Source: Cylicocyclus nassatus
Taxonomy: Eukaryota; Nematoda; Chromadorea; Rhabditida; Strongylidae
Direction of reading: 5' to 3'
Length of the DNA stretch: 64,000 nt
Assembly (NCBI GenBank): GCA_958299035.1
Contig: CATQJL010000112.1
Span: 9,896,880 to 9,960,879, forward strand
The notes under the pieces were generated by a model. That model was given only the letters and a program-made list of their open reading frames with translations, was not told the DNA's origin and did not search any database. A program made the translations under genes and the position numbers. The stretch's first letter is position 1. Every line of letters starts with the position of its first letter. This document shows, piece by piece, positions 1 to 13,900 of the stretch.

Positions 1-1949
1 GAGGGGGGGGGGGAGTATGGGGCGCAATATACGTTCGCATTGCTACGCAAAAGTAGCAACAGCCAGCAACGGCGGTGGCCGCGGTAGCAGCGTCGAGCGC
101 CGACAGCAGCACAGCGGTCGGAGCAGCTGTCGCGGCTGCGTTGGCGTCTGCGAGAGCGCGGTGTGTAAAGCAGCTCTGGGAGTTATTTTCTTCTATGCCA
201 GCAGCAGCGTTCTGTTGCGCTCTCTGTCCCTGTACATGTGTGGGGGGACGAGGTGCAACTCGTCCCGTTCGTCACACACACGTACACTCACACATTGCCA
301 TCGTTCCTGTAGTTCTGTGTGTTATCTGCACATCCTATCGTTGTCTCGTGCCACTGAACGAGAATTTTTGAATTCTTTGGGTGTTTCTATGAAATCGATG
401 AAAATTTCTTGCATTTTTCACTCTTGCACCGGTCTCCTCTTTATTCTTCATCCCGCGTTTACAGTAACATTTCTTAGCCATGTTCATTCCCTACCGTGTT
501 CTCCACACCTCTGTAGCCTGCCTTGGGGACCAGTTCTCGCGCAGTAACAATCGCCCTTTGATCCATAAATTCCTCCCTTCTCCTTTCTATCGATAAGACG
601 TATACATACAATGAAGTTATTCCAATAATACACATGCTGTAACTTGATCCCATACCCGCCTTCGCTCCCCTTCAGTGTAATCCCTTCCAAAAAGTATGGC
701 TCTTTCCTGAAGATTCCTTGTGGCGTTTTGAACATCATATTTCTCGTGTGTCCTTGCTGAATGCTGTGCATTTGCTACTATGTGGTATTCGATGTACCTA
801 CTTTTGTAAATTCTTCTTCTAAGGGCTTTATTAGAAGACATAAGTTTAAAATGTACTAATCTTGCTTGGTTTCATTATCTGGGTAACTTGAAATTTACTT
901 ATTATAGCACCAACATACTTAATCCTTTTTTCACTTTCATGCTCTCATAAACATTTCTTCCTGTGCTCATCTGTTATAATCAACTTTTTGTGTCTCGAGA
1001 GGTTAGTCAGAGAGTAAAAAATACCAGCTGTTTTGGTGTTTATTTGATTTTTTCTGCAAGGCTATAAAACAACATTTATTTCTTCTACGCTCATTACTAT
1101 GGAAAAAATTCATCCAGAGGAAGGGGGGGGGGGTGAGTAGCGGGCCACTTCATAGAAGAGCCATCATAAGCTGGCAGGGTTTTCAGAAAATAGGAAGGGG
1201 AGGATTTTTCGTGGTATTTTTTTTCTAAAAAATTTTTTGACATTGCGATTACCAGAAGGTTTTCGTTGTGATTTTATAATTTATTTTTATAATAATTTAT
1301 AATTTCGCCTATCGAGTATTCTTTTCTCAAGCTCGACCGACTGAAATTCTGAAAGCTGTCGTAAACCTTCTAGCTGAGTGTGCACTTGCGGCATCGACCA
1401 TGCCAACGGCTAGACTTTGCCATTTCCAAAGTGAGGGGCAAATCTGAAATCTGTCGGGAAGTTTGTAAATTTTTCAGAGTAAAAAAGGGAGAAAATGTGA
1501 AGGAAATTATTGCCAAATTAATATCAAAGCCTGTTCATTTTAAGGGCAAGTTATCTTGAAGAAAATGTCTAAGGTTTTGAGCACATTTTGGCCCATACCT
1601 AGGTTTTTAGTTTAAAAATGAGGTGAACACTTTGGATATCTTTCGGCACATTCTCTAGCACATTGTCGGCTTTTAGTGTAACAATAGACTGCTGGCTAGA
1701 CATTGGTGCCATTGTCCTTAGTCTTCAATAGATTATTCTATTCTATGTCAACAATCATAGCTCAGTGAAGAATTCAGTCTTTGTACCTTTGCACTTGCAA
1801 TTTTCAATTTTTTTTCTAAAAACTCGTTTTTTCTGCCTCATTATCATGTATTTTTTGTCGCGATTACTGTACGACTACGGTATGATTACGGTAGCTCCAG
1901 CGAAAAATTTCCTGTTGCAGTTTGCAGTTGCAGTAGACGCGCCACCAAG
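1..1949. other. 5' flank of the talin gene
   Basis: No gene is supported here. The first 350 bases are GC-rich with runs of GCAGC/GCGGC-like triplets, and open frames in that stretch (for example 17-547 and 75-371) look like composition-driven frames with no recognisable domain. From about 850 onward the DNA is AT-rich. G homopolymers of 11 bases lie at 3-13 and 1123-1133. The segment probably contains the talin promoter and 5' leader, but I see no TATA or other element I would call. Confidence 0.4.
1910..1949 (+). promoter_or_regulatory. candidate splice-leader or 5'UTR acceptor before talin ATG
   Basis: Three overlapping CAG triplets follow a pyrimidine-rich stretch, at 1918-1920, 1925-1927 and 1931-1933, 16 to 29 bases before the talin ATG at 1950. 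The start context is GCCACCAAGATGG, close to a strong eukaryotic initiation context. Nematode genes commonly receive a spliced leader at such a site, so this could be the trans-splice acceptor. It could equally be the cis acceptor of a 5'UTR intron. Confidence 0.4.
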
Positions 1950-4900
1950 ATGGGCGTGATCACGTTAAACGTGGTCTCACAGGAGAAGGGCACCAAGAAG
2001 ACGATGCAATTCGATCCGCAAACGCTCGTCTTCGATGTGTGCAAAGTGATCCGCGAGAAACTACACATGAATGTCGACCGTAAGTCTGAACGCTGCTATT
2101 TTTCATCTGCCTCTTCCCGCATTTTCGGAGGCGGGACATGTTGGGGTGCATATTGTGTTCGAGATTGGGCGGAGCGCTGGGAGAAGTGGGGGGGGGGGGG
2201 GAGTAGGGGAGGATAGCACAGACATTGTCAGGCAGATGGGTCTGTTGTATGAACATATGTGTGGGAAGAGTTGAGGCATGATGAGATGAGACTGTGGGGG
2301 TGGTAACTTTGCTTTCGAATTAGTTGATCATAAAAATCCACTTAAAAAATTTTTTGATAGTAAGTTGTGGTTAAGTTAGTTAAGAAAGAATTTTGGTTAT
2401 ATCATAATGTAAAATTACTTAGCTACGGTGAAAGGTATACGGTATATCGTGGTAGGTATACGGTAGGTGACCAGCTTGAGCTCGTTTGGTAACTCCGGCT
2501 TATGGCTGAGCTGATCATAGGTGCAAAAGCTATATTGAATGTCGTTTTCTCACAAGCTTTTTGGAATTTTAGGATATTATAGTAAAAAAAGAATGGAATT
2601 TTACTGATTATCACAGTTTTTTTCCATTTGAACATCATTTTTGGAGTCCTTGCATATTTTGAAACCGTTTCCGTTTCGAAGTCGCAAATCATGGTTAAAA
2701 TCAGCGTTATCTTTGCTGTTGTTGACTCTACTGAAAATGACGAGATTTTGCACGACTTTTATGACATCGTAATACGACGGTTTGCATTAATCTTGAAGAA
2801 TTGCTTTCTTGACTGATAGTGATATTAGTAGCATGAAAGTAGTATTAGCATGAAAACCGCAACCTTAGAGTTGTTTATAAAAATCTCATCTAATGTAAGC
2901 TCGAAAAAATATGAATATTGAAAAAAAATTCTTCACATACAGTCAGTGAATCAAGTCCGTCCCCTCTGTTACATACATTTTATCTTTGATTCTTACGATT
3001 AGTCGGTCTTTCTCTACAGTGAAAATTTGTAAGCAATGTTTTTGACCTCTCATTGCTTCCAGCACCACTGATTCTGGTAAAACTGTAATACTGGAAAATG
3101 TATGTAAGAACTTTGGGCTGTGCGAAAAATCCTGCAAACTAAAAATAGCCACTAACTATCCCACAGAGACTCCCTTTCCAAAAATCTATCCTTGTTCCCA
3201 GCTCTCTTCCCATTTCTCTTTCTCATGATCGAGTGCCTTATCCTCTCTCGAACTTGGTGCATCCGTCGGCAATTTTAATTGCACCAATCCTTCACTCAGA
3301 ACTTTCCCGGCTAGCGAATTCCCCAAGGAGTTCATTGCTTCGTCGAAAGTCGTCTCGTTCTCTCGACGTAATCGCCATCGTCCCATTGGGGCCGCATATC
3401 ACCTAGCGCAGAGATGAGCTCAGCTTTGCTCGTTCTTGGCCGTAGGGCGATGATGATGGAATGGCATTTGGCGCCGAAGTGAAAGGCGCTGAAAACCAGC
3501 AGCTCACCGGATAAATGACAGTGATTTGCACTGCAGTGGCTGCTTGCTAGCCATTTGCTCGCATTTTTTTCCGTGAGGGATGCGTCAGGAATTCGTGCCG
3601 CAGGGGATACGGTAATGCGTAGGGCATGGCCGCGGGGTTACTGTAGCTTTGAGTTGTGACCTACTTTTCCTCCGTACAGTAGATCAGACTGATTTCTCCA
3701 GATTATTTTAGAAAAAGCACAGCAAGGTTGATCAGAAGCTTATTTGGAACTTCTTCAAATGACCATTTACCCCTCCCCCTCCCCCCCCCACCCCAGCACT
3801 ATTCGTCATCACAGTGCATTGCGTGACCATTGTCCTCGTAATGCCGAATGTTGTGCATTTTATAATACCTCATTTGTGCATAGATGAGCCCAAATCCGCT
3901 GCAGATCTTCGGGATTCGGTGGGTTTGGATGTATCCGGGATGGGGGGAGAAAATGGATAAATGGAACCCAAAAATCATGGGTCATGAAGAAATATGTCAT
4001 ATCGGCTTGAAAAAAAATTGTTGAATACAATATGTCCAAATTTGGAAAATGCATTTGAGCGGTTTGCAAGTGGATTTAATTTTTTTATGACATTCTGATC
4101 CACTTATTAATTACCATTAATAAGAAATCATCATCACAGTCCACTTTAACTCAAGCGCTCGGCTTCGAAAAAATAATTGAACTAATTTTGAACTTATTCT
4201 CATTTGCATTAGACCTCTGTATGTAATAATAAGGAGCAGAGAGATTCTCTGATTTCGTATGCTGTAAGTAACATGGCTCTGTTCTTAATTTTGAAGTAGC
4301 AATCTATTCTTGTTTGCATCTGATTTTGAAAGTTTATTGGAAGTTATTGAAAAGTCTGTTGAAAAGTCTGTTGATTCATCTCGGAAATTATTTATCGTTC
4401 CGTTTTTGAACGGATTTTCATGTATAATACATTCTCCGAATCTGTATGACCTTTTGCAAGTGATAATGATTTTTTCCTGAATTTTTGTGCTCAAATTTCC
4501 TTACTTCCGTTCTTGCTGACACCTTGCAAATCTGGTAATTTGATACTTCTAACCTGATGAAAAGCGCCTATAGCCCCAAGATGCTTTGCAGGTTTCACAA
4601 ATCGCATGACTAAGTGTACTAGTAATTTTTTGTTCTTTTCCCTTTTGCCAGTGATTCCACACTCTCAGAAACCTACTGTTTTTACCCAGCTTAAGCCGGT
4701 GTATAGCCTGACATAGTGCACTGGCTACGGCTGGTCACTAGCGCTAATGCGATTGTCACACTCCCCCCCCCCCGCGTATAGTTGCCAGAAACCTTGTCCA
4801 GGATTTGCTTGGCCCCGAGAATCGATCTCGGTCTCGTCTTTGGCAGAGGATAGGGCCACCAGCCACACCACACCACACTATAGGAGCTGCGGACGAGAGT

Positions 4901-7900
4901 GCACGAAGATGGCGGAGGCGCGGTCCGAGTTTCGCCGCTGTGATTGATGCGATGGCAGTGGAAGAGCTTTGGCGCGCGCCAGCCGGGGGATTAAGACATT
5001 ATATCAGAGGAATTGTGTATATAGCTACAATCTTGAAAAGAAAAAAGTAATTTGTAGCTGCAGGCTTTCGTAGAGGAATCGAAAACAACAAATTTTGACC
5101 GTTTTTCTAATCAAAACTGTTTGCAAAAAAATAAGGAAGAAACAAAGAAAGGATGATTAAGTACTCATTTATTCCACAGATGATTCTTTCAGCTCTTATC
5201 CTTTTTCTCCGCAAAAATCTCACGTGGAGAAAGTTAAGTGAAATGAACCTTTATTTCTAATAAGTTACTATTGAATCAAAAATACTGAGAAAAATCAAAG
5301 TTATTGAGGAATCTAAGTCGGACCACTTTTGATCACCATAACAACTGTTGAGGTTGATGATTTATATGTAGTTTTTTTTCTCTGAACCTGTGATTTTCTC
5401 GCCAAAATAGTCATAATTTCTATCGGCATTACATTTTTTACTTAAAAGCTGCCCGCATTTTGCTACTTTTCTCAAATAAAATACTATCATCCATTACTTT
5501 GTAAAAAAATACGACGATGTGGACGTAATGTCCTCAGACATCTATAAAAGCTACTTAATATGTCTAAATATCGCTAATGCCATAGAAACATCATTTTTTG
5601 CTGCGAAAAGTTTGTAGCACCCTTTCGAAATCAACAGTTGTTCCTATGGCCGTTTGTTGAGCAAATTCAAAGAAAATTTACATGTCATTTGCGACCCGTT
5701 TATAGTCCATTCTCTCTGAAAATTACTCATTACTACAACAGCGCTCCAATAATTAATCTTCATAAAGATCCTCTCTGATGGGATGTTGTGATGCACATCC
5801 TCTGAGATACCACCGCTAATTGTCGTTACAGCATTCAGCGGCTATACTACTATAACACCTGAATTTTACCCTTGGAAGGTAGTTGACAGAAAGATTTTCC
5901 TAAGTTGGATAAGAATTGGACAGTTAGCCATCAGATGGATAATCTTTTTTCCTCCGTGTACCGCACATGGTTTCATTTTTTGATGATAGGGAAACTATCG
6001 AGATATTAATTTATGTTCAAATCCAGACCGAATGGGAGGGAGGAAGGGATGGTAGAAATCTTGTCAATACGGAAAAATTGTAATGCCCTTGTTTGCTTTT
6101 GGTTCTGACTTGAGACCATGAAATTTAGCAGTTCCAAGGGTTAAGCATAAAATGAAGCAAAAATTGACATCTGCACATCCCTTGTCCTCAGACGAACAAA
6201 AATAATGGTGAGACCTAGGTAAATTTCTTTCTTTTTTCAGCTAAAGAATATGGTTTGATGAGAATTGTCGACGATCCAACGAAATGCGCTTGGTTAGCGA
6301 ATGGACACTCACTAGAGCATTATTTAATACGTCATCAGGTAAGGATATTTGTTCCTCGTGGTAGAAGATTCTGGGTTAAATTTTTTACTTTGGTTATACT
6401 TTGAGAAAGATCTTGAATTGGGAATGGGCATTTTTTTTACATCATTAAAATCTTGTTTTCACCTTCTTCATCTCCTTCAGCTATTATATGTGGAACTAGA
6501 AGTCAGAATAGATTTTTTTTTGAAATTTTTCTTGAATAAGAAAGTAAAACTTAGCGTCCTTTTTAGCTATTTCAAAATCAAAGATTATGTCATTTACTTT
6601 CAACACTTGTAAAATGGGTCATAATGAGGAAGTTGTAAAATTCCAGGGCTTTTCTCCTAAGAAAGTTATTTTCTTTCCAGGACACAGTAGAGTATCGAAA
6701 AAAGATTCGTCTCCTAAAAGTACGTATGCTGGATGGCTCAGTAAAAACGATTCCAGTGGATGAGAGCCAACCAGTCGGACAGCTAATGGTTGGCGTTTGC
6801 ACGAAAATAGGTATCTCCAACTACGAAGAGTATAGTTTGGTGAGTTTTTGTTCCGAATTTTCCATCCGTGGAGTAAATTACCGTACTTTTTGGAGTAGTT
6901 TGTGTAATTTCTCGTAGTTCCCACAACTTACGGTTTTTTTGTCAAGAATTTGGCAAGTTATACAGAATTCTTGTCAAATTTGAACACAAACTTTTAATTT
7001 TGCATCTCAGTTTATTTTCCTCAGGTCCGTGCAACCGAACCAGATTCACGAGGATCCATGATGAATCTTAAAGATGACCGATCCCGTGTCATTGATGGAG
7101 AAAAAGGAAAAGGAATGATGGGCACCCTTGGCAGAAAAAAAGAGCAAAAACTCGAACAACTACGGTTTGTCACCTGTGCTTTTATCTTTTTCTCGAGACG
7201 TTTTCAGCTCTCAAAACGCATATCTGCAAAGAGAAATGATTGATGGAAAGTGTTTACTTTGAAGATGAGATATTGCAGTAATAGCATCAGAAATGGATCG
7301 TGGTAGGTTATGGGTGATGATTGAGGTGTGGATAGATAGTAGAGCACTCACAGCTCTTAGTCAGTTCGGCAGAGTGCCAAAAATTCTTTCTTATTAGAGA
7401 ATTCTTGACTTTGTAGCATAAGTTCTTTGATGTGATATGTCGATAAAATCCATTTTTAAGTTTACTTCTTCCCATAAGTTCGGCTTATAGCCTAGGCCTA
7501 ACCCTATGCCTATTGTAGCGCAATTTTATTTTTATGACAATTGCAAATTACTAAAGTAACAAATACCCCATGCTCTCATAGCCTCAAAAAACCCTTGTTA
7601 ATTACGTTGAAATCCCTGAGTACAGTGATGTCATTATGAAATTTCTCGGGGAGTACAAATGAACAACTCGAAAAAACTTGCATTCAGTAATGACAAAGTT
7701 TTTTCTTTCCAGGCAAAAACTGCATACTGATGAAGAGATGGCTTGGGTGGATCATAGCAAAACGTTACGAGAACAGGGTATTGGAGAAGATGAAACACTG
7801 CTTTTACGACGAAAATACTTCTTCAGGTTGGTTTTGATGAAGTTTTTGGTATATCATACAAGAAAAGTACCATAATTGTTCATTGATGAAATCAAAGACA

Positions 7901-10900
7901 AATTTAAACAATGTTCTCAGTAGTTTTATTTTTTTATAAGCATGCAAATATCGAACCAGCAATCATTATTAACCGTTGGGGGTTGTTTTTGCTTTATCCT
8001 CGTTAAAGAAGTTTGTGAGAATAATCTCATCTAGATCAATCAAGTTTTCATCATATGCACTCTTGAAAAAATGATTTTTTACCATATTTATTGGAAAATG
8101 TAGAAGAAAATCAGCTATTTATAGATTGAATTTACAGATTCTTTTCTATTTCAAATTGATTTACTCTATTTGAGTGATTGCTTTTTCGCCTTTTTTGCTA
8201 GTATTTCGATTCTTTCTCTTTAGAGAATGCAAATATAAAAGCTTGAAATATTTGGATTTTCTTAGCTAGGACCGACTTGCGTTTCTCTTTCTCCTGAAAA
8301 CAGCCAGAAGTTATTGAAAACATTTCTTTGCATTTGGATAAATCAAGCTTTCATGAAATATCTCGAAAGAAATAAATGAAAATTAGAACGAATAATTCGA
8401 TATGGAACAACAAGAAAAGTACTTCTGACGAGACCAGGTAGACCTGGTTTATTCTGAAATTAGAGCATAGAACTGTGTAATTGCACCAAACACGTAAATC
8501 CACGACCGAGCTTTTTGAAACTGATCTTCACTGATAACGTTGATGAAGTTTGTTAGAAAGAGAAGATAGACAAGAAAGAAGGTTCATGGAGACAAATTTT
8601 GTTGCTATGAAATGCGTTTTTATACCCATGCTCAACTAGATTTCAGTAGAAATCTTGCAGATAGTTGTCTCTCAAAAGTTATGGGTACTGCTGAGAAAAT
8701 AAAGTGTTTCATCTTTAGATTCCTAGACTTTACTCATTTCTCCATTCAAACTTTGTCTTTGAAGTTCTCGCTTGAGAAGTAAGCGAGAGTTGACGTCAGC
8801 AAAGTCTTTAGCATCGTCATTCATGCGTGGAAGGAAATCTCAGCAAACTAGCTTACGACCAAAAAAGTCATATAACTTTCAATTGTCTTGAAGCACTTTT
8901 TTGACGTTTTCACTTCCTCATTTGCTACTTGCTTAATCATTTCAGCGATACAAACGTAGACAGCCGTGACCCAGTGCAGTTGAATCTGCTCTACGTACAG
9001 TGTCGTGATGGAATCTTACGAGTAAGTCGTTGCGCTACTTTTACTTGATTCAAAATATATATGCACAATTTCAGAGTCTCCATCCAGTCACAAAAGAAAT
9101 CGCCTGCGATTTGGGAGCCCTCCAATGTCAGATCGAATATGGTGATTTCCCAGAGAACAAGCCCAAATTTTATATTGAGTGAGTTTACTCCTTTTGAAGC
9201 TTCAACTCTTTCACTTTGAGATATTAGGTGAAATTATGAGATTTCAGCTATAATTAGGGACCTTAGCTAGTATCATAAAATACGTGCAAAAATCAGTAAT
9301 CACAATGAAAATTGTTGTGATCAAAAAATCGAAACTGGTGGATTTTCTTGATTGCAAATGTGAAATACGGGAACTTTAAAGGAATTTTACAAAGAGATCT
9401 CAATTATTATTTGAAGGTGAATATGCAAATTCTTTGAGTTGAGTTCATTGTCATGATACTTATGTAATGTAGCTGCAGTTGCACACAAACTACCCTAAAG
9501 CTCAACCATCACTAACGAAATATTCTTCGTACTTTTCTTACAAATACTATATATTAGTGGAATTAGTGGATGTTAAACATTAACTAAAAAATTTATGCGC
9601 CAGTTTATAGCTTGTTACCGGACGAAGGCGTTTGTCCAAATAAGCTAAGCAGGTGCAGCGCGGCGAGCGGGCGGCTATCATAACAACAACACTGTCCTCC
9701 CACGTCATAGAAAGTGATATAGCCTTGTTTGCGCCAGCTTTGTTTACTTACGCAATCGCATTCGTCCAAGAGTGGACCTTAGACTCTAAATAGTGCAATT
9801 ACACACAATGTCGAGAACCTCAACCGTGATAGTGTGGATAGTTTTTATAAGCGCTATGGTGGTAGTACTGATAGATATAGTATTGTGTTTACACTTAATT
9901 ATTTGTGTTGATCCTAAGGGTATAATTTATCGCTGAATGAAGGCGATGTCCAGATAAGCTAAGCCGATGCAGCGCGGCGCGCGAGCGGCTATTGTCATTG
10001 CAGCCCTTCTTGTCGCAATTAGCATACTATAATTTAGGATTCTTGGCGCATTTTTGAGATAAGATTTTTATTAGATTTTTTCGTATAAAATAGATCACCT
10101 ATAGAGCACTTTAAGACTTTGGATAAGGGTTTTTAACTTAGTTTTTTGAGGGTTTTCAACCTAATTTCTTTTTTTGCTCATCTATCCCCACTATTCGTTT
10201 GATTTCTCATCTCTATCTATTCGAAAGACATAAAAGCACTTCTTCGGCTAAGTAGTATTGAAGAAGCAGTCTCTCCAACGCCATCAACGGTCCATTCGAG
10301 CTTTCTCCTTACACGAGCCTCGAAGCCCTCTCATCATTGTTTCGTATCACGGCTGGCACAGTCGAGCAATTTGCGTGCGTTGAGAGGCCGGATGCACTCG
10401 GCAGCTCGGACGCCGAGCTTCTCCTTCCCTCCCGAATCTCTCTCAAATTCTACGAATACTCTAGACATATATGTATAGAACACTTCTGACAATTCTCTTG
10501 CAAAATCAGCGGGTCCAAATCGAAAATTGACGGGTTTTACGTTGGTGGTTCGAAAAAAATCGCCATTGATCATTAATTATAATTAGAAAACCTTCATAAC
10601 CAAGTAGCGATAGATGACCTCAAAAGCCTCATTAATAGTTTTTTCCCACGGTTGATGCAAGATTTTTTATAACCTGTGAATGAAATAATCGTCGCAGTTG
10701 AAATGGAGCACGTTTTTTTCCTCTGGGTGACGTTGTACAGCGCGAAAAGAGCAGAAATTGCTATTATTGGCTCTTATTGTTAGATCAAATGTCCATTTAC
10801 GTAAATTTATGTATACATATGCAAATATATAACTCCAATGGAGCAATTACAAATGTGAGAACTAGAGATCGAGAAATGTTCCAGATAAAAATAAGAAAGT

Positions 10901-13900
10901 TTCTTACCTTTTTTATCAAAAAAATATTTATGGAGGGAATTTTCCTCACTTATTAACTTCAGATATATGTTGAACTTTCATCATTCTTGCAGATCTTCGA
11001 ACTCAATAAAAATATTTCAGAGGACGTGACTTCTTGCCCAAAGAGTATGCAAAGAGCAAGGAAAACGAGAAGAAAATCGTTCAGGTACGGCTTTTTTTTT
11101 GTTTTTGGACGTTAGCCAACGTTAAAAGATTTAGGATATAAGCTATGAATGTATGTGTTTGTCTTATGAATTTGATAATCTAGAATTTCGCGAATAAAGG
11201 GGAATTTCATGTTACCGGAAACAATTTAATCATTATAAAAAATTTGAAAGGATCTATTGTTCAAATGCATTTTTATTGCCTTGAATGTTTATATTTAGAG
11301 AGAGATTTTTGCAAAAAAGATAGATTTGTATAGCCACACGCATCTCTTCTTTATTAGTCTTGAAGGAATTCAAGAAACCATCAACATTCAGACAGAAAAT
11401 GCATTTTTGTCTTGAAGTCTGGGAATTTTTATGGTAAGCATTTTTAAAGAAAACGAATTTAGATCCGATTTTTTACTCACATTTAGCTCTTTCTGTTGAA
11501 TAACAAAAAAATTCTATGAAAATAACAAAAATCTATAAATCGAAAACGACTCCATTGCTTTCAAATTCTCAGAACATTTTCATTATTCCCAAATAAAGTC
11601 TATTGCCCTTGAATGCATTTCAGGCTATAAAATCTGAGTATTTTACTGGAAAAACTTTGGCAAAGAAAACTCAGACTTGATTTTTGCCAGGTTCAGCTTT
11701 CTTTGTCTAATCACTAGAGTTGTCCAGAAAATAACGGGAGTTTTCACATATCCGAAAAAATTTTCCTGCTTTTCAGCGTTACAAAGAGCTGTCCGGAACA
11801 TCAGATCTGGATGCGAAAAGCAAATATGTGCACATGTGTCGCGGACTAAAAACTTATGGCGTCACATTCTTCCTAGTCAAAGGTTAGTGTTTGAATTGTT
11901 CGTATCAAATTTCAAAGGAACATGCAGACACTATTTCAATTATTACGTATAAGCGACATACAAACATATAATTTTCACACATATATGTGAAAATGCTTAG
12001 TTTAGTTAAACAAATATTAGTAGCCGTAAGTTTTGCACAAAATACAAAAAAATTCGTTGAATATGTCCCGAAATTCTTTTTGCAACGTGATTACAAGTCT
12101 TTCAGTTTGCTATGCATGCTGGAGGTCTATATGTGAAGAATCGTAGTGCCTATTTGAAGAGGTGAAATTGTGGGAAACCTTGAGGCTCCCGCAGCGAAAG
12201 CGCCTGCGAATCCAGCACTTTTACGATTACTGGTTCACTAGCTTTATAAGAAAGGAATAAAATGTCAGCTAGAGGAACTCAAAAATAAGAACAGTCTGTA
12301 GACAAATCCGATTATTATGAAATTTTATCAATTTGAGAGCAGGTCGGTACACCACACTTCAAAAAAATTGTTATTTGGGCTTTTTAACATTTTCAGCGAA
12401 CAAAATTTGAAAAATTATGATTTGTGTGTTTCTCTCTGACAGCTTATAGCTCTGGAAAACACAAATGTCGATGTTTAAGCATGTTTAGAAAGTACATGAT
12501 TTTCTCTTTCTATCCCATACAGAATCAAATCGATTCATCAAAAAGGATGAATTTACGATTTTCCAAAAATTTTGGTGCAAGACTTATGGACCAACCCAAC
12601 ACATTGACTGCAGGTAAACTAATCAACGGCATTTGGAACAACAGAAAAATTCGAAACAGTTCTACTGAAATATCATCGTGTCTATGTGAGAAGTCTCTGG
12701 AAATTTCTTGCAAAGATTTACCGACCTTTTGAATTTTGTCACTTGCAAGTTTTTTTGCTATATCGAGCAGTTACATACTTTGACTTGTTTTTCTTGACAA
12801 AAAATGTAAATAGACTCTTTCGGTGATTTTATTTTGGAAAGATTCAAGATCCTTTCTCAAAGACATCTCCTTGGTGTCTCTTCATTATAAGAGATTCTAT
12901 GGAATTTTACCCGACACACATATGTCAGGATTCCAGATTTTCTTTTCTTATCTACTAAGAAATCACCTTTGTGGTACATTTGCTTTCTTACAAATCTGCT
13001 CTTGTACGAGCTCCAAAGTACCACCCTTGCAAAAACCTTTAGGCTTTTTTGCACCCCCACACACGCACTTGCACCGCCTCTCTTCTAACAAAGTCAGGAG
13101 GCGCCGGTGAAGCTGTGAATAGAAGTGTTTCACAGAGAGCCAGCCCTGCTTTCTGCCGAGTCCCCGGGGATGTTCGGCTATTCGTCGCTCTTTCAGCTTT
13201 TGCGCGATCGAGAAGGAGCAGTGGCTATTTGGCTTGTCGAACCCCAACGCTTATCAGCTGCCGCCTCTGCGGTGGCGGAGACGGTTCCGATGGCGGCGGC
13301 GGCGCCTCGCTGTGCGCGGCGGCGCTGACATCGTCGCCCCAAATTTCGCCATTTACTCCACGCAAACTAGATTTGGCTGGCCGACCGCGAGGTCTCTGAT
13401 TAGCCTGCCAATTCAATGAGGTTCGAACTAGGAGCGGAGGGAGGGCGGGTGTGCGGGGCGGGCGAGTGGCCACCCCGTCACTAAAATGCCGGGGCTGCTC
13501 GCCTCGCTTCGCTCCATTGCTCGGACGCCACCGCGACACGACCGACGACCTCCATCAGTGACGCCGCTGCTGCTGCTGCCACCCTGCCACCAAATCTCGC
13601 TCATGACCCCCCCCCCCCGTTTATCGCGTTACGCTAATGAGACCTCCCTACCCCCTTCTCCTAGTCTGCCCAGAGTTTATGTGAGTTTCCTGATTTCTAA
13701 GACCCAAATCCAAATCTTTCTACAGCACTATCTCCTACGAACCAAATCCACAACTCTTTTTCTTTTCCAGAAAAGCTACTCGGAAAGAACAAACTCGTGC
13801 CACGACTTCTTGGCGTCAACAAAGAATGTGTGATGCGTGTAGACGAAAAGACGAAAGATGTGCTCAAAGAATGGCCACTCGAGCAAGTTCGTCGATGGAA

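Noticed and set aside
17..547. 176-codon open frame at the window start
   Set aside because: Overlaps another frame over the same GC-rich repeats, and neither shows a domain or splice structure.
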